From Siphonodentalium dalli (taxonomy: Eukaryota > Mollusca > Scaphopoda > Gadilida > Siphonodentaliidae): a DNA stretch of 64,000 bases. Of the stretch, positions 24,348 to 38,212 are shown piece by piece. Each line of letters opens with the position of its first letter. The stretch's first letter is position 1. The notes under the pieces were generated by a model, which was not told the DNA's origin, ran no database searches, and saw nothing but the letters and a program-made list of their open reading frames with translations. Both the position numbers and the translations under genes were made by a program. Where the stretch lies: contig CP136067.1 of NCBI GenBank assembly GCA_032622095.1, forward strand, positions 46,915,549 through 46,979,548, in the 5' to 3' direction.

Positions 24348-25846
24348 AACACGCGCCACATAAATATAAGACCAATTGCGAAGTTTTCCAGCTCTTAGAA
24401 CATACCCTTAGTCGGCTGTATGTAACACTATAAAGAGCGTTCAGTTATGTATGTTCCCGATGTGGTAAAAATATAGAGCGTTTGCCTCACTGCTGTGCGG
24501 AGGGTTGAACTCAGGTAAACATTGAACCTAAAACGCTCTTTATATTGTTACGCCTATACATAGTTACGCAATGTGGTAGTATATATATATGGACCATATA
24601 ATCAGATGAAATGTCGTCATACAGACTGTGTACATGTATCTCCAAAAACAAATTCACATGAGCATTAGAAACTGTTTCCACACAAGAGTTAGAAATATGC
24701 TCTTTAGAAACATGTCATGAATATACTGTCAATGAACGCTCTTTATTGTTTCATGGTGCCTCTATATATATTTATAGAACTCCTTGGCATAAGGCCTACG
24801 TCGTCCGGATTGTTGTATTTATCGACCTACGTGTATATTGATCTTCCGAACATCACTGGAATGTTATAGAAGTTACCATTAATAAGGATAATTCGGGGGC
24901 AAAACCTGAATTGAAAAACAAAACGAATTCTTCAAACTTGTCATATTCGCAAAGTTCCTCTTGGAGTGATAAGCTCCAACGCGCGCCACATAAATATAAG
25001 ACCAATTGCGAAGTTTTCCAGCTCTTGGAACATACTCTTAGTCGGCTGTATGTAACACTATAAAGAGCGTTCAGTTATGTATGTTCCCTGTGTGGTAAAA
25101 ATATAGCGCGTTTGCCTCACTACTGTGCGGAGGGTTGAACTCAGTTAAACATTGAACCTAAAACGCTCTTTATATGGTTACGCCTATACATAGTTACGCA
25201 ATGTGGTATTATATATGTATGATCAATATAATCAGATGAAATGTCGTCATACAGACTGCATAAATATATCTCCAAAAATAAATTCACAAGAGTTATGTTC
25301 CCGGTGTGGTGAAAATATAGCGCGTTTGCCTCACTGCTGTGCGGAGGGTTGAACTCAGTTAAACATTGAACCCAAAACGCTCTTTATGTGGTTACGCCTA
25401 TACATAGTTACGCAACGTGGTAGTATATATGTATGATCAATATAATCAGATGAAATGTCGTCATACAGACTGCATAAATATATCTCCAAAAATAAATTCA
25501 CATGAGCATTAGAAACTGTTTCCACACAAGAGTTAGAAATATGCTCTTTAGAAACATGTCATGAATATACTGTCAATGAACGCTCTTTATTGTTTAATGG
25601 TGTCCCTATATATATTTATAGAACTCAATGACTTACGTAGGACCTGTATACGTCATCCGTTGGCATATGAAGTCCGCATTGTTGCATTTATCGACATACG
25701 TGTATATATTGATCTTCCGAACATCATTGGAATGTTATGGAAGTGAGCATTACTAAGGATAATTTGGGGGCAAAACCTGAGTTGAAAAAAAAACGAAACG
25801 AATTCTTCTATCTTGTCATATTCGCAAAGCTCCCCTCGGAGTGATA
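24348..25846. repeat. 630-bp sub-repeat cluster, C-D spacer
   Basis: Full copies start at 24348 and 24978 (period 630), then partial copies. Same motif content as the B-C cluster. Confidence 0.8.
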
Positions 25847-26788
25847 AGCTCCTCATGGAGTGATAATGTTAACGACGAAACATATAAGTTGGTTCCGGTG
25901 ATTAATAAAGGGGTCAGACTTTCACACTCTCAGGCGAGAAAACACCGCCAGTCGCGCTTATGGGCTAGGGACATAGTACGAAGTGACTCTTTGTCGGTTG
26001 AAATTCAATCACTTGCACAATATGGTAAGCCAAGCTCAACTGAAGTCACGTGATATGTGCGCGTAGTTAATAAAATGGTGTCCCGTCTTAACTTGTCAGT
26101 TCATTTTGTTGCAGTAGAAAACGCATATTCATATATAAACACTCAATACTTTCAACTATCTACAATATGGTATGTTTAAAATTATGTTTACATATACACA
26201 AAACCGGATCTCTTAATAATGTGTACCTATTTTTTTTAAGTTACAACACCCGTTCCGCGCTGATATGTGCTAACTGACTTTTACATTTGGATTTGTCTTT
26301 TACAATTGTTTTTTTTGCTGTTTATATACACTCTCCACGAATTTGTGAATAGAAAAACATACAATTCAATAACCTCACTGCTCTTCATCGTGGAAGCCGG
26401 AATACGTGGAGGCCGGAATAAAGAGTATTATATTGAAGCTAGTAGGTCGCATAAAATTGTTGAATTCTCATCACATTGGTGGTAACATTGATGTATGCAT
26501 TGTCCGGACTAATTGTGCCCGATACAGATTTGTTCATTTCATAGAATTTAGAAAAGTTAGGTCCCGATGTTATTCAGCAGATAACAACAAAAAAGCGCAG
26601 TGTCACTGTTAGTATATTTTGTGGGCCTTCGTGAGGTTCATGATCCCCCATTGATCGTTATTCATCTTCAGCAAATCACCGACTGACTAAATTGCTAACA
26701 TAGTTGATAAGTTGTAAACAATATAGTTGACAGTTCCTGGGCTGAATTTCACTCACAAACTGTTATCTCACTTCCAAACATGCGACTA

Positions 26789-29700
26789 TCATCATCATCA
26801 TTTATTGTCTACCATCTATATATAAGACATTCAAGACAAATTACAAATAAATATATACAAGTAATATATACAGTCACGTGTGCATCATCACGCATAATAT
26901 AATCATAATACATTGAATTAATTTCCCTGTTCATTTAAGATCTTTCTAACATGTATTAATCTATAGTCATTTAATTAACTTGATTTATATATATATCATA
27001 TATGTGGTTATTATTAGGTGCGTATTTATATAACAGAACATTTTGCCGGGCTGGTCCGGCTCGCCAAGAGTAGAGATCGACGCTGTGCGAGCATGACCAA
27101 CTCGGGCCCATGTCAAGTTACATGTTATATACGGACCCAAAGCCTACGCTCTATGGTAGATATAATACCATTTACTGCCGAATGAGTTGGCTGTGAGTGG
27201 GATGGATCCACCGCATATGCATACACTGTTCTACATTTCTGAAAATACGCGTCGGTTACTGGCATAACATCACATCAAAAAGATACATCTTCGATCGCCC
27301 CCTCAGTGCACCCCTGTCGCAATAAAACATCGCGTCATTTTGACCTGCACGTGAACATGATTCGGTCCACTTGCTCGCTTACTGACCTAGTATCACAGAT
27401 GTGATTTTATTATCATGCAATGTCGCTGTTTGGTTCTCTCTTCTAATTCACCGTTTGTTTGAATTAGAGAGAAATTAAAAGAGAATTAGTGATCTAATCA
27501 CGGAGTAGGTATTATATTGTTGTTCGTGTCTGTGTAGTTGTCATGAGGTGTCTAATTTACCGAGACTGCTTACTAGTAGACTTTAAGTTAGAGACTTGAA
27601 TTGAAAGAGGAGAATCGTGGTTTGTTCGAGTTTTGACGGCACTAGGTCACATCTGTTCGAAAATGTTTGGCTGTTTCTTTTCGCAAGGTTTTTGATTTAA
27701 AGATTTGTTCTAAATATGACCATACGAGACAGTTCTTTCGTCAACACCAGTCTCTCATGGGCAGCAACTATAGAATGCATCTAGGTAAGTTATCTTCTGT
27801 ATTTGTATACGCGTGCAGGTCTAAAGACGGCCCACGGCAACAGGGATGTCGATTTGATTTGCATAGATGGGTGGGGGTGGCACTGAGTTACGATTGGTTC
27901 CCCTTGCCTTATAATATAAGTTGTATTGTAGCACAGTGACATTAAAGCACCGTACACTGCTACATGTGTTGTGTTTTAAATATTTTAATATTTATAATGC
28001 CCTTTCCATTTCTTAGAATCTTGGGGAAATTATATCCTTTTATTAAGTTTTAAATTATAGTAACCTGATTTTAAACATGTTGACTCAATGCCATGCCCAC
28101 TTGTCTTGTAACCATGTATCGCTTAGGCCAAAGAAAACTAATTTTTAATTTGGGTTCAAAGCCGGAGATACAAAAAGATAATTATTTTGATAATTCTGTT
28201 TCAGATTTGGGTCACACAGTCACCCGCCCAGCACAGTATATTAAGTTTTTGGTTATAACTTATACTATAGGAAGTTGGGAACATAATAACAAGATGTATC
28301 TTAGTTTCTGGTTAATTTCACATTTCAACATATGTAGTCGTTCAATTTAAAAATAAATATTATGGAATTTATAATTAATAAATATTATGGAATTTATTAT
28401 TAATTATAAATTATAATTAATTAATTTATTTATTATTTTATTTGTCGCTCCGAATGCTCCTTATGTCTATCGATAACACTAAAGGACCATTATTATTCCT
28501 ATGTCAAAATATATTTCATTCTGGTGTAAATTTGACTGGGTGCATGGCTGTGAGACCCTTTATAGTAGTTATTATTTTATAATTCTACTAGTACATGTAT
28601 GCATATACAATTGATCCCCATCCCTTATTATTATAAATCATTGTTTTCTTTTATTTATGTCCATTTTCAGCTTATTAGCTTCGAGCATACGACTTAAAAT
28701 TCTTATATTAATATGATAATGTTTGAGAAATAACTTTGTGCTCGGTCTGATACTGTCAGATCTAAATGAAACTTTCTAGTTTACATATATAAACAATACC
28801 ATGATGTTGTCCATATTCACATGAGGCGTGATTCCCATATTATGCACATATTACTGGACACTGTATACACTCAGCCATAAAACATATATTGCGCTATAAA
28901 TAAACAATTTTAGTGCGATAAATTTTCATATTTAGAATCAGGACTTAATAAAAAGCCAAATATAAGCATATCAAGATTAGAGTTGATTCATTTCTGGCAA
29001 TTATCACATATATGATATAGCATCTGATAAATTATGGCTGTGTGTTATTGTACATGTACTTAGTTGGTTTGAACCCTTGCCGAGTTCACTATCTGTACCA
29101 TATTTGGTACAGCTGATGGATGGCATGCACATTGATTATTACATGGCCATCTAGCCTACAAGGCTCTATGAGTGGTGCTGAATGCTGATACCTGTAATTA
29201 ATTTTAATTATTTAATTTAATTATTTGGTCATTTCTCGTCATGTACTGGTATGTTAAATATTCCCTGAACTCTGACGCCTAACATTGATCTATCCAACTA
29301 TTTCACTCCGCATTCAAGTTGAATAGTATTCTTAAGAATATTTAATATTCTTAAAACCAACAGTAGTGGTTCTAGATCCCCATAATTATGAATACGGTTA
29401 TTATACCGGTACTTATGGTTTATTAAGTGTATCAGTAATAAATTGGGATATCATTATTTACTGGGTCCTCTAGATTTTTAAGATTTCTCGGATTAATTTT
29501 ACCACTGGTCTAATTTTGTCAGTGTTTTGGGTGAAAAGCTCAAAGAGCTTATACATGCTTGGCTTCGAAATGAAATATTTGTCAATCAATCTGTTTCTAA
29601 GATAACTTAAGGATTTGCATTCTAAAATTACATGATATTCATCACCAATTCCAGTGTTACATAAATTGCAGATCCTGTCATTGATATCAACATATTCATC

Positions 29701-30900
29701 TACATGTCCCCAATCCCCAGTTTCAATGGGCAATTTATGATTCCGTGTTCTGAATTTAGCCAAGATTATTGCATCTCTTTCCGGTAAGAATTTTAAATAT
29801 GGTTCCATTCCAAAATCACTTTTGATCAGTCTATAAAAGGAGTATTTGTTGGAAGAGTCCAATGTGGCTCTCCGAGTCTGGACATATGCATCACTCAGTC
29901 TTCTATAGACTGCATTTTTAAACCATTGTGTCCCATAGGTATTTTGATAGTGCCAAATATATGACATACCAATTTCATTCAAGATTTTTTCAATATTGCA
30001 GATCCACCTGAGTGACCTTTTACCCTTATGTTTATTTAGCATAGCATGATATATGATATTCGATAACTTCCATTGTTCACCATTTATCAAGCGCTCCCAG
30101 AAATAAAGCATTCGCAGTTTAATTTTAGTTGTAACCGGTAAAATTCCAACTTCCCCATACACCATTGCGGTTGGTGTTGTCTTTTTTAGCCCTAAGATAA
30201 ATTTGAAGAACCATAGCTCAGTTGTTTCAATACCTGCATTTGATCCATATCCCCATACTTCACATCCATATATTAATATAGGTATAATACATTTATTGTA
30301 TACATCTATTACTACATCTAATGGCAGTTTGTATTTTCTGAATTTGCCTATCAGAGAAAACATAGCTCTTTTTCCTTCAATGCAACGTTTCTTTTTTTCC
30401 TCTGCAAAATGATTTTCATTATTAAATGTTACCCCTAGGTATTTGTAACTTTTAACTACTTCAACATTATTTTCACCTATTTTAAATGTGTAGTTTTCAT
30501 CTCTGCCCTCACCGAACACCACTATCTTAGTTTTTGAGCAATTAATGTTCAGTTTCCATTCAACACAATATTGGTTATAAGCTTCTAGAATTTCCTCGAG
30601 ACCTTCTGCTGTGTCTGATATGAGTATTGTGTCATCGGCATACAATAATGAGAATAACTTTACATATCTATACATAGCTTTACCAGTTAGAGCAGATAGA
30701 GACAATGGGTTTATACAATTTCTTTCCAAAAAAGATTCCATATCATTAATATAGAGTGAAAAAAGTACCGGGGATAGGTTCCCACCCTGCCGGACACCGA
30801 CAGGGCACCCAAATAGGGGTGAATATTCATTATTTACTGCTACACATGATTTGATGTCATTATACATTTGCTTGATGACGGTCAGGACATTACCATTTAA
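26789..30900 (-). mobile_element. 5'-truncated non-LTR retrotransposon (LINE)
   Basis: A 4,112-bp insertion on the minus strand, absent from the same site in other units. It is flanked by the 4-bp duplication ACTA (26785-26788 and 30901-30904; single ACTA in uninterrupted copies). The 3' end on the minus strand has AATAAA (26801-26806) followed by four TGA repeats, a short microsatellite-type tail as in several LINE clades. The 5' end is cut inside the reverse transcriptase, the usual outcome of incomplete target-primed reverse transcription. The 2.66 kb between the ORF stop and the tail (26807-29469) is unusually long for a 3' UTR and may contain nested insertions. It shows only short unrecognised ORFs, AT-rich stretches and a direct repeat of about 20 bp near 28350 and 28378. 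Confidence 0.88.
29470..30900 (-). pseudogene. LINE reverse transcriptase, N-terminally truncated
   Basis: 476 codons remain open to the stop at 29470. The retained part holds the GVRQGGNLSPVLFSLYIND block and the catalytic YADD (codons at 30631-30642). Further downstream come thumb and connection regions and, about 66 residues from the end, a CX2CX8HX4C knuckle (CNLC...H...C) common at the C-terminus of LINE ORF2 proteins. The apurinic endonuclease domain and first palm motifs, including the first catalytic aspartate, are missing. The open frame continues three codons into the flank by chance and has no start of its own. It cannot be active, but the intact frame over 1.4 kb suggests a recent insertion. 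Clade cannot be assigned by eye. Confidence 0.9.
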
Positions 30901-31120
30901 ACTAAACACTTCTGAACAAGAAATCTAACACGTTGTCATGCGCATCGACGCTGCTCTTCCCACTATCTGTGTAATTTTAACGCCCCGAGTTGTGATAGGC
31001 AACCGTATTCGTGAGCAACATTCTGCCACGCGATCCCGATGTGTTACAATTTGTTATCATACAACATCGCGAATCGTTTCTCACGTATTTTCAAAATAAA
31101 CAACATTATGTCCCTTACTT

Positions 31121-31154
31121 TATAAGCAGTAAAGTTTGAACTTTTTATTCATTC
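31121..31154 (+). promoter_or_regulatory. Core promoter of copy D
   Basis: TATAAG at 31121 and initiator TCATTC at 31149-31154, 30 bp spacing, with TTTGAA between. It lies 220 bp downstream of the LINE insertion, so upstream control sequence has been displaced by 4.1 kb. Confidence 0.58.
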
Positions 31155-31737
31155 GCTCTTCTCGCCTTGAATCCATTGTGAGTATCGTCGTCATCGCGTG
31201 GTTATTAGTTTTACCGTGTACCTCAATCCATTTCAAATGTTTCAAAACTGGTACTTGTAGAGCCCTAATGCTATTATTTAAAATTTCGAACTGGAATACA
31301 CCTCTATGTCGATACACATATTTTAAGTTATAATGTATTCCCTTATATTTATCATTCACATCGCACCGCGTAAACTGGATCAAATATATCTTATCAGTGG
31401 CATGTAGCATGTGCTCATTGTCTGACATTCTTTAGCGAGGTGGTGGAATTTAGCGGCAACAATTTATTGCCCAATATATTTTTAGTTGCCTGAATATTTC
31501 CGCGTGTTATTAAATATTTCAAATAAATGAACGTATCGGAGAATATTACCAGAATAGATCAAATTCCCACAGTATAAATTTATTATATTATTAATATATG
31601 GCCTATATTTATCGAGAGTGTAGTTGATTGTAGGTTGATATCCGAGTTGACGTCAATACGTCCTCTTTTGCCATATTAATTAATTGAAACCATTTTTCTT
31701 TCAGATTCCTAACATCACTTTCGACATAGACGATACC

Positions 31738-34700
31738 ATGGATATCATCCAGCTGTTGAGCCCTTGTGACTTCAAGCTTCACGTCGACGAGTCGTCCAGA
31801 GATAGCGGTATAGACGTAGAGGTAAGCAGGATTAGAGCAGGAGAAATTGCCAACTCGTACAAACGTGATTTATAAGGACCTATTATCCGTAATTTAGAGA
31901 AACAATTTCAGTTTAAACATTGTGCTTATTTAAGAACAGTATTAAGTAATAGATCACTAGTTAGTTCGTCAGTTCGTTTTATGCGAAGATTCGAACGCAA
32001 CCACAGTAATGAACACGAACGTATGTATTATGACACCTACATGCTCACATTATGTTATGTATTTTATTCGCATATTTTCGCATATTTTCTTTCAATAGTC
32101 TATGCTATAATGTATAATATAAGAGGCACAGAATGTTCCACACAGGAAATAGTAATTGAGTTCCTTGACATAAATTTTAATTGATATGTCTAATTATATC
32201 CACATTAATGAATATAATTTGTTTTCCAGACACCAACTACTGCACACATCAGCGAACATGAGGGTAGCTTCAGTTCGTTTCTCCCATCAGAAACACCTAC
32301 TAAGTCTGAGGTACGTTATATTATTATTTCTAAAATTAAGAAAACAATGAACGCCACATTAATAGGTTAATAAGATTTGACAAAAACCATATAGGACCGG
32401 CTAAAATTATGGCCGGACAATTAACACCAAGAAACCTATACACGAATACAGTTTATCCAGCAATATAGGAAAGCATTTCAGCAGCCTAAGGGTGGATACA
32501 CACATGCATGTAATTTCTGTGTGTAAAATACATGTATTTTACATGGCCACACCAATAATTGACAACATTAAATATCTGCGAGCGTTCATTGTTAACATGC
32601 CAGACAAGTGAGTAGTGATAAGCGAAGTCAAACTGTCTGCTATCAGGACATTTAAGGCCAGTACAAAACACGTCTTCTCTTACGGATGCGGAAATTAGTC
32701 AACTCTGTGTGACATTTTATTAATGCACGAACACCAGAAGCGACACGTCTGGCATATACAGGCTTCATATAGAATATGTTCGACCATGATGCTTGTTTGG
32801 CATGGGGTCATGAAAGCTTCAAATCGCTAAGGGACTTAGTTGTATATCCGTCGGAATAATCTGCGCAAGAAGGTACAATATAATGTTTTACTTAAATAGC
32901 TCAGAGTTAGCCATCCCGCCTGGTAGCTTTCGGGATCATATATATAGCCCCTGCGTCGGGGAAATCCGGATCCACCACTGCTATAAATATCAAGAGAGGA
33001 CTAATAATTATTTAAATAGAACGTCCACCATCTGGGTTATCCCACGAACAAGTATTTTAAGTGGCCTGGCGACTCGGACCAAGATAGCGGCTTCTCTACA
33101 TTCCTTAATTGGAACTAGAACTCAGTGCGGTCAACACGTCCGCAATGATTGGGTTGTCAGTGGACACATGTTACATTGTCTGTATTATCCGGGTAAAACG
33201 CCAAATACACGATAATTACAGAGATTACATGCATGTGTGTATCCACCCTAAGACAAGAAGCCATATTTCCATAGTGTATGTGTGGCATTTAAGCTTATAA
33301 TTTAAGTATTTAAATACAAACAGCTAAGCAAATAATTATATGATATTTTGATACATGTATCACTGTTTTAAATATTTCGCTTCCAGTTGTCCATCCGTCG
33401 TAGACCAGTTCGATGTCTTTTCGGACGTTCAAAATCCTCCGACAACTGTCTGAAACGCCAGATCACCGATAAATGTGATGTCATCGAACCACCAGCCAAA
33501 CGCCATCTGTTAGAGAAATCAGACAAAGACGACATGAGAATTAAAGAAGCTCTGAACTCCATGACCTCCAACGTTGATCTGATCGGTGACGGGACCTCGA
33601 GCTACACCCTCCGTGTCATCTCAGGTCGACACAAGGACCTCAAGTACATCTCCCCACAAACAGTGAGTGATTTAAACGTATTAATGTATTTATTCGATAA
33701 TCGAGACATGCATGTATTTGATTGTGACATACATGTCATATGAATGTTTCCATGTTGCTTTTGTGCCCAACTATCTGGACTTCCTTCTATATCTGAAATT
33801 CAAACTGATAGAAAAGTAAACTGTTCAAATTATGACGGGATAACAAGCCTATGGCTTTTATAAAAATAATTGCTATGTAAATGTTACCTCAAGTTTCAAT
33901 ACAGGCAGCTACAATGTAAAGAAGGCGGAAATTCAAATATAGTTCTCTGTTCTCTCATAAATGTTGGAATAGTTAAGCGAGTGCAGGGATGAGTAAGAGT
34001 GAGGTGTGATAGAATGGATAAGATAATAAAGTAGTTAGGAAAGATGTGTGATAAATGGTGTATACAGTCATGTCTCGAAATTATTCACTAGACGCCCAGT
34101 GTTCTTATAGGATGAGTAAACCAAATATGCTAAAATATCCAAGTGCCGTAGTTTCACCGTAGACTTGTTCCAGTTTTAAAATATAGATAGTGAAATTGAT
34201 ATTTTTTGTTTACAGTTGGAAGATTTGATGTCAGGCCGATTCAGCAACAGCATCGACGAGTTTGTGGTCGTAGACTGTCGATACCCATATGAGTACGAAG
34301 GTGGACATATCCAGGTACGTGTGCGTCACCGACATGACCTCTGCTCTAATATTTGCCAATATAACACATCAATCGATTTATTTCTTTTGTAAAATAATGA
34401 GGATCATGTCAAGTTAAATTATTTTATTGGCATTATTTTGATTGACAACATTATTTTATTACGTAACAAATATCAATATATATGTTGAAATTACATATCC
34501 ATGTATTACACATTTGTACATGTATATCCGTATAGTTTTATTTCTTTTGTTTTTTTTTCCTGATAATGAGTCCAATAATTAAATTGGTACCACGCTCAGA
34601 CCATCAATTCAGATTTATTGTATCACTCTTGGTGGTGTGTGTCAAGAATCTAAATGCAGCCACCCATTGTTAACAACCGTCAATACCAGAACAAAATTAT

Positions 34701-35802
34701 ATTTTTGTTATAATAATGATCAGTTTTCCTATCGGCCGATTTTGAGGTTGAATTGAGTAGTGTTTGTATTGTCTTAGGGTCTGTATCTAAGTCACAAGTA
34801 ACTTCTTATTTACAGGCTGCTGAGAATCTCCACACACAGGCGATGATCGAGAAGAGGTTTTTGGGCGACGCTTTCACTGCGAGTTCTCATCTGAACGCGG
34901 TCCAAAAATGTAAGTATCAATTCTATGTCAACCATAGTTTATTAATGTATTCACATATGGATGGAATAGTCTAATTGACAAACCTTAAAACACTAAATTC
35001 ATTTTCATTATAATTACCATGTTGTTTGCATCGTGCATAGAGTACACGTGTATTTTACACTAATCTATGGATCAAATTCATTAATGTTATGCTTATATTC
35101 GGTATAAAAGCAGATCGATGGTCCCATATATGGCCGGATTTAGTATACAGTACCCCTTTAAGTTTAGCATGAAAATGAAAAGGAGAAATTGGAGCATTAT
35201 TTAATTATTTAATCTGATGTAAGCATACACGTAGCAATACAGTTCACTACATGTATACGTGATTGCTATGTCGTGAGCGAAGGTTTATATCTGAATGTAT
35301 TTTTTCTAGGCTCAGACACCTGCGACAGAAGGACAGAGAGATGAACGCCGAGAATTATCCGAACCTGTTTTACCCTGAAATCTATATCCTTCATGGCGGA
35401 TATAAGGAATTCTTCGAATCCAAACAGGTGCGTTTTGTTTCGCTACATTTTCGAAATTCGTTTCAACGCTGTACATATACCTAATAAAATATGGTGTCAA
35501 GACATTGTGCCAATAAGCTCACGTTTGATACACGCATGTGTAGAGTAATTGCAACAAATGTAGTCCACTGTCGATGCAACGGTGTTTCAGCACCTCAACA
35601 AGTACTTTTTCTACATATAGTTCGTGAAACTGTGAATATTATTTTGTACTTATTTGATATAAATTACTCTTTCCAGGCGCTCTGCACCCCGCAGTCATAT
35701 CGACCTATGCTGCACCAGGATTATTCATCTCAGCTACGTCACTTCCGAGCCAAGTCCAAGTCCTGGTCCAACGGTCAGAGGAAGAGGTCGCTGAGATTCT
35801 AG
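31738..35802 (+). pseudogene. cdc25: CDC25-like phosphatase, copy D (28-bp deletion before active site)
   Basis: Exons: 31705-31821 (ATG 31738), 32230-32310, 33387-33662, 34216-34314, 34816-34909, 35310-35427 and 35677-35802 (TAG), with all GT-AG borders kept. The catalytic exon lacks 28 bp after position 34872. This deletes the strand PLKHRTIVI leading to the P-loop and shifts the frame, so the Cys and Arg codons are read out of frame and a TGA follows in the next exon. The acceptor exon begins GCT (Ala) rather than GAT (Asp). The first four coding exons remain open, so a truncated N-terminal product is conceivable. A second copy of the last exon lies 2.1 kb downstream. Confidence 0.87.
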
Positions 35803-36130
35803 CTGTTCGTCATCATCAAGTTGTTGTTACTCTGTTGTTTGTTGTCATTTGTTGTCATGTTATTTCTCAGACACCAGTGCACCAAGATTTGATCAGCGTA
35901 CTTAACGGGTAGTCACATGTCTTTCTTGACTAACTATTTATTAATACACCCCCCTCCCCAAAAAACGTCATTTGGGTAGCAATATATGAACTGCTTGGTG
36001 TGTGAGATATTTGTTTTGTTTTCAAGCTTAGCTGTGATACTGTTATTGTTATTTATAAAATGTATATGCCATAAAGACCTCGCTAAATTATTGTTAATAT
36101 ATATTGTTTCACATAACGTGCTACATTCTA

Positions 36131-36136
36131 AATAAA
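36131..36136 (+). terminator. AATAAA poly(A) signal, copy D
   Basis: Conserved AATAAA about 330 bp after the stop. The distance is shortened by small deletions in the 3' UTR of this unit. Confidence 0.45.
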
Positions 36137-36601
36137 TATTGTTGTCAAACTTATGTTACTACTCTATCGACGAGAATGGCACATTGCCAGTTCCCTCAAC
36201 CCATGGCCCAATACTGTCCCAGAAGATCTGTTGAATATCATTTCTCGTGGAGGCATGTTGTTAATGAAGTTATCGTCATGTATGTTGAATCTAAATCAAC
36301 AGTGAGAGACATACATTGGTAGAAATCCAGTTGATTACCATAATAAAAAAATATTATTATAACGAGAGTGTTACTTTGGAATTTACTAATTTTGTAATAC
36401 AAAATGTGTATGCTATACTTTTGTAATAAAATGGGTAATTCCAAAGTAACAACCACATTACAATAAGTTTAGTTTAATAGTATATGTTCGAAGTTCGAAC
36501 CCATGACCTCGTCTAGCCCAGAGTGATTTTCTCCACGACCGGAAGTCCTGTTGCCACTTGCATCTAATAACATAATATGTACTTGTTCGTTCCGTTTTCA
36601 G

Positions 36602-36643
36602 TACAAGCCCCAGACTATGTCTCGTGTTGAATTTTCATTAAGA
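36602..36643 (+). other. Exon-like segment, D-E spacer, first copy
   Basis: Acceptor, ATG (36617) with nine open codons and GTGAGC donor, unchanged even in this more diverged unit. Confidence 0.3.
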
Positions 36644-37752
36644 GTGAGCAATACTCAATTTTTTTTTGTCAAAGTGGGATGCTTGTGGAATTTGTTGACG
36701 AGGGACCCGAGGATTTTAATTCCCATAAGAGGATTATTAAAGATCCAGAAATAGGAAACCTTGTTATTGCCGAAACAACATTATCTCATTAAGCGGCTTC
36801 ATTTTGGGAAATCCTTATAAGGAATCGAAACCCTATATATACAGCAAAACGTAAGCTAATACGAGTGGTACTCGGTAGCCTAGAGTTCTATATTCCCGGT
36901 TCATACACAGGCGCGCAAGGTAAGTTACGATTACTCATTCCCATGTTCTTATGTGGCCTTCACGTCAACTATATGGAAGAATTCAACCAGATCCATTAAA
37001 TTGATGCATGTATGGTTTCCTCGCTTCATGGTCAGGATCGAGATAATCGTTTTAGACACTCTACTTGATTGTTTTTAATGTAACTCTCTGTACAACTCCA
37101 AACAATATGAACAATCAGAACAGTCAATATAGTAAGTACTAGTGAATATCAAATCGTGTATTTATATATGCTCATAAAACGGGGGTTTGTCCATAGTTTG
37201 AATTATAACGGATGCATATTAAATTGTAAACTGTCACTGTTCATTTTGGGTTGCCACTTAAATCACCGTGGAATTGTTCTCCGCTTTTCCGCACACCCCT
37301 GTCCAGTTCCGAAAATAAAAAAGTCGACAAAGAGCAGTATTGCTTGCCAGTTTATTGATGATACGGCAAAAAGATAAAGAGCGTTTGCTTCACTTATGTG
37401 TAACTTACATATATATAAGTCTAATATATAGGTACTTTTTGTGTAAAAACTAAATTCGTCCCTTTCCAACACGCGCCACCTAAATATAAGACCATTTGCG
37501 AAGTTTTCCAGCTCTTAGAACATACCCTTAGTCGGATCTATGTAACAATATAAAGAGCGTTCAGTTATGTATGTTCCCGGTGTGGTAAATAAGCTCACGT
37601 TTGATACACGCATGTGTAGAGTAATTGCAACAAATGTAGTCCACTGTCGATGCAACGGTGTTTCAGCACCTCAACAAGTACTTTTTCTACATATAGTTCG
37701 TGAAACTGTGAATATTATTTTGTACTTATTTGCTATAAATTACTCTTTCCAG

Positions 37753-37878
37753 GCGCTCTGCACCCCGCAGTCATATCGACCTATGCTGCACCAGGATTAT
37801 TCATCTCAGCTACGTCACTTCCGAGCCAAGTCCAAGTCCTGGTCCAACGGTCAGAGGAAGAGGTCGCTGAGATTCTAG
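37753..37878 (+). pseudogene. Orphan duplicate of the CDC25 last exon
   Basis: Encodes the 41-residue C-terminus beginning [10 protein letters not shown] and ending RKRSLRF, with acceptor and TAG intact. It is an exact-phase duplicate of 35677-35802 without other exons. It could be used as an alternative last exon of copy D. Confidence 0.85.
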
Positions 37879-38206
37879 CTGTTCGTCATCATCAAGTTGT
37901 TGTTACTCTGTTGTTTGTTGTTATTTGTTGTCATGTTATTTCTCAGACAACAGTGCACCAAGATTTGATCAGCGTACTTAACGGGTAGTCACATGTCTTT
38001 CTTGACTAACTATTTATTAATACACCCCCCTCCCCAAAAAACGTCATTTGGGTAGCAATATATGAACTGCTTGGTGTGTGAGATATTTGTTTTGTTTTCA
38101 AGCTTAGCTGTGATACTGTTATTGTTATTTATAAAATGTATATGCCATAAAGACCTCGCTAAATTATTGTTAATATATATTGTTTCACATAACGTGCTAC
38201 ATTGTA

Positions 38207-38212
38207 AATAAA
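38207..38212 (+). terminator. Duplicated AATAAA poly(A) signal
   Basis: AATAAA after the orphan last exon, the copy of the signal at 36131. Confidence 0.35.

Larger units (their letters stand above)
17242..31139 (+). repeat. Array unit C (intact gene, spacer with MITE and LINE)
   Basis: 13,898 bp. After removing the MITE (794 bp), the LINE (4,112 bp) and their target duplications, and restoring a 291-bp deletion, the length returns to about 9.27 kb like other units. Confidence 0.93.
35512..37587 (+). repeat. Tandem duplication in unit D, first copy
   Basis: A 2,076-bp block starting in the last intron (AATAAGCTCACG) and covering last exon, 3' UTR, exon-like segment and start of the sub-repeat (37468-37587). 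It is joined directly to its own start at 37588, with AA/AAT microhomology at the junction. Confidence 0.92.

Noticed and set aside
30203-30412. 69-codon + strand ORF within the LINE
   Set aside because: Antisense shadow of the reverse transcriptase frame.
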